This document shows, one piece after another, positions 62,504-64,000 of a stretch of DNA of 64,000 bases. Location of the stretch: positions 1,860,001 through 1,924,000 of the forward strand of contig NZ_CP036423.1 in assembly GCF_009910365.1 (NCBI RefSeq), given 5' to 3'. Both the position numbers and the translations under genes were made by a program. The notes below the pieces were generated by a model. It had not been told where the DNA came from. It did no database searches and saw only the letters and a list, made by a program, of their open reading frames with translations. The stretch comes from Aequoribacter fuscus (GTDB lineage Bacteria > Pseudomonadota > Gammaproteobacteria > Pseudomonadales > Halieaceae). Each line of letters begins with the position of its first letter. Position 1 is the stretch's first letter.

Positions 62504-62529
62504 TAACGTTCTCCGTAAAAGGTTTTTGC

Positions 62530-64000
62530 TTACAGGATACCGAGGCGCTGCGCTATACGTGCCGCCGGAATCATCAGGCTGCGGATCAAGAACTCCTGCT
62601 TCCCAGGATTTGAGACTGCTTGTGGGCGTTCAATAGGAAACGGCAGTTGATCGAGACGGTCACGGGCGATAGCCGTTGCGAGCGCCCTACCCATCAACGG
62701 CGCCATGACGTTGCCCCAGGCATTGAAGTGCATCAAACCGTAGATGCCGGGCCTCAATTCGTACATTCCTGGGAACTCCTGCTGCCGCATTGCGACCTTT
62801 CCTGTCCAGTAGGCCTGGAGTTTGATGGGGAACTCTCGTGTCACAGGCCACGTACGATGTATCCACGCCAAATGCTGCTGAAAGTGCCAGTCGGCATCCC
62901 AAGGTTTACTCCGGCTGGGCATAGAAGCCGTGATGATACGGTCGTGACCGTCGATCAGAAATGGATTGAGGTCGAAGGGCACCTGCGCGAGTGTTGCTCT
63001 GCTGGGCATAATTTGGTCCCGCAGCTCGTGTGGCAGTGGCCCACTGGACAGTGCATAGGCGGTCATCGGATAACAGGATTGCCGTAGCTCGGGTACCACG
63101 TCGGTTGCATAGGCGTTAGTGCAGAAAACCACCCGCTTGCAGCGCACCGTTGATCCATTCTGCACGCGAACGCGCCAATCGTCGCCGTTCTGCGACAAGC
63201 TGGTGACTTCAGTGTCGCCAAAGATGCGTGCGCCCTGCGCACGCGCCGCAGCGCTCATGCCGGCGGTAAACAGGTAGGGATTGATGCGTCCTCCCGAGGG
63301 ATACAGAACCCCGTGGGAGTAATAGTTGGAACCCGTCATTGCAAGCATGGCAGGCGCATCGACAGATTCCAGATTCTGCCCTAACTTGTCGGCGGGCTGC
63401 GTCGAAGCCGCATGAAACTTCTCAAAGGCACTTTGCGACGTCATGGCATTAAGATAGCCGCTTTGCGTGGCATCACAGTCAATATTGTAGCGCTGCGCAA
63501 TCTCGAACGGGATACCGTGATGCTCCCGAAAGAGTTCAAAAAAAGCGCGGCCTTGATCAGGGAACGACTCGAAGACACTCATGTCACGCAGTAGTGGCAG
63601 CACATGACCAGCATTGCGGCCCGAGGCGCCCCAGCCGGGTTGGTGCATTTCCAACACGACAGTACTGAGTCCCAGCTCGGTCAGGTGCAAAGCCAGGGAG
63701 CTGCCGGCGAGTCCCGCACCCACAACCACAACATCTGCTGTCAGGTCTTGCTCTAGCGCTGGGTAATCGGGAGCAACGCCCAAAGTTTGGGTCCAGCCGC
63801 TATTGGCGATTGGCACACTACCTTGCTCATAGAGATCTTCCGTAGCATGGTGCCCCTGCACTGTCGTGCCGCTGGCGACCTCCGTGTCAGCAGCGTTACC
63901 GCAGCCCGCCAGTGCGCTGCCCATCATCAGATATCCCCCGTTGCGCAATATATCGCGTCGAGTTAATGAATCATCGACGCGATTGTCGGCTTTGATGACC
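62530..64000 (-). CDS. Tat-exported DAO/OrdL-type FAD oxidoreductase, 5' end beyond window
   Basis: At least 489 residues. The frame continues to the window edge with LTRRDILRNGGYLMMG and LAGCG, a twin-arginine signal followed by a lipobox Cys, so the protein is folded with FAD before export and then lipid-anchored. The mature part opens DYPALEQDLTADVVVVGAGLAG (Rossmann motif), LGLSTVVLE and GWGASGRNAGHV, the pattern of OrdL/PuuB gamma-glutamylputrescine-oxidase-like enzymes. The C-terminal GIYGLMHFNAWGNVMAPLMG closes the FAD site. It is the first visible gene of a DAO, RidA, PhyH, deacetylase series. Confidence 0.88.
   Translation of the reverse strand, partial: VIKADNRVDDSLTRRDILRNGGYLMMGSALAGCGNAADTEVASGTTVQGHHATEDLYEQGSVPIANSGWTQTLGVAPDYPALEQDLTADVVVVGAGLAGSSLALHLTELGLSTVVLEMHQPGWGASGRNAGHVLPLLRDMSVFESFPDQGRAFFELFREHHGIPFEIAQRYNIDCDATQSGYLNAMTSQSAFEKFHAASTQPADKLGQNLESVDAPAMLAMTGSNYYSHGVLYPSGGRINPYLFTAGMSAAARAQGARIFGDTEVTSLSQNGDDWRVRVQNGSTVRCKRVVFCTNAYATDVVPELRQSCYPMTAYALSSGPLPHELRDQIMPSRATLAQVPFDLNPFLIDGHDRIITASMPSRSKPWDADWHFQQHLAWIHRTWPVTREFPIKLQAYWTGKVAMRQQEFPGMYELRPGIYGLMHFNAWGNVMAPLMGRALATAIARDRLDQLPFPIERPQAVSNPGKQEFLIRSLMIPAARIAQRLGIL

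Noticed and set aside
1-64000. tRNA, rRNA or riboswitch
   Set aside because: No tRNA cloverleaf, rRNA conserved block or known riboswitch core was recognised by eye; a covariance-model scan could not be run.

Overview
The window looks like a chromosomal stretch of a marine-type gammaproteobacterium. This is an inference from content: two TonB-dependent receptors with EEVIVTAQKR-type TonB boxes, several SDRs, a DUF1214 protein and a PAPS sulfotransferase together, a PQQ dehydrogenase and an RND pair, a mix typical of Cellvibrionales/Halieaceae-like bacteria. No rRNA, tRNA or CRISPR was seen. Coding density is high on the left and falls sharply around insertion sequences and at 56-60 kb.

Left block (0.2-13.8 kb): a LysR regulator converges on a long minus-strand run. 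In transcription order the run holds a XRE-cupin regulator, RidA, a DAO-family FAD oxidase, a TonB-dependent receptor, a YkvI-type membrane protein, a class A beta-lactamase-like hydrolase without the usual Glu166, a D-aminoacylase-type amidohydrolase, a membrane-anchored serine hydrolase and a second amidohydrolase. Together they read as uptake and breakdown of N-acyl or peptide-linked D-amino acids: outer-membrane import, periplasmic release of the amino acid, oxidation to an imino acid, imine hydrolysis by RidA. The substrate is not known. From 14.1 to 22.8 kb lie an EstB-like serine hydrolase, glutaryl-CoA dehydrogenase, an RND adaptor and pump, a DUF2007 protein, a DUF533 protein and a 38-residue membrane peptide.

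Middle block (22.8-59.1 kb) is a mosaic. At each end sits a similar sequence: a short core resembling the 3' end of guaA (a common island integration site), followed about 55 bp later by paired ATACCATG repeats. Between them are a half IS256-family element fused to a half GST gene; tdk with a heptamer tandem repeat in front and a leftover tail of a second tdk behind; a lipoprotein sulfatase; three SDRs; a PQQ dehydrogenase with an unusual acidic insertion; a LuxR-type regulator; a split transketolase; a DUF1214 protein; a sulfotransferase; and an AcuI-type reductase. At least eight related palindromes (core GGTCGGAGTGCACTCCGACC) occupy the intergenic spaces of this 25-42 kb part only.

At 42.7-52.9 kb a truncated IS91-family copy joined to a truncated IS3 element, and a second full-length IS91-family copy in the same orientation, bracket a complete, AT-richer MoxR-DUF58-DUF4381-BatA-BatB-TPR-BatD operon. 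The two IS91 copies read as identical over 1238 bp. A lipase and an acyl-CoA synthetase are cut at the outer edges. After a second TonB receptor and a clear terminator, 56.2-60 kb is a graveyard of gene fragments (DUF533, SPFH, GlxA-like, crotonase, GST) with one intact nitroreductase.

Right block (59.9-64 kb): a minus-strand set of histone-deacetylase-like amidohydrolase, PhyH-type dioxygenase, lipoprotein RidA and a Tat-exported DAO/OrdL-type oxidase whose start lies beyond the window. It resembles a second amine or amino-acid oxidation module built on the same DAO plus RidA pairing.
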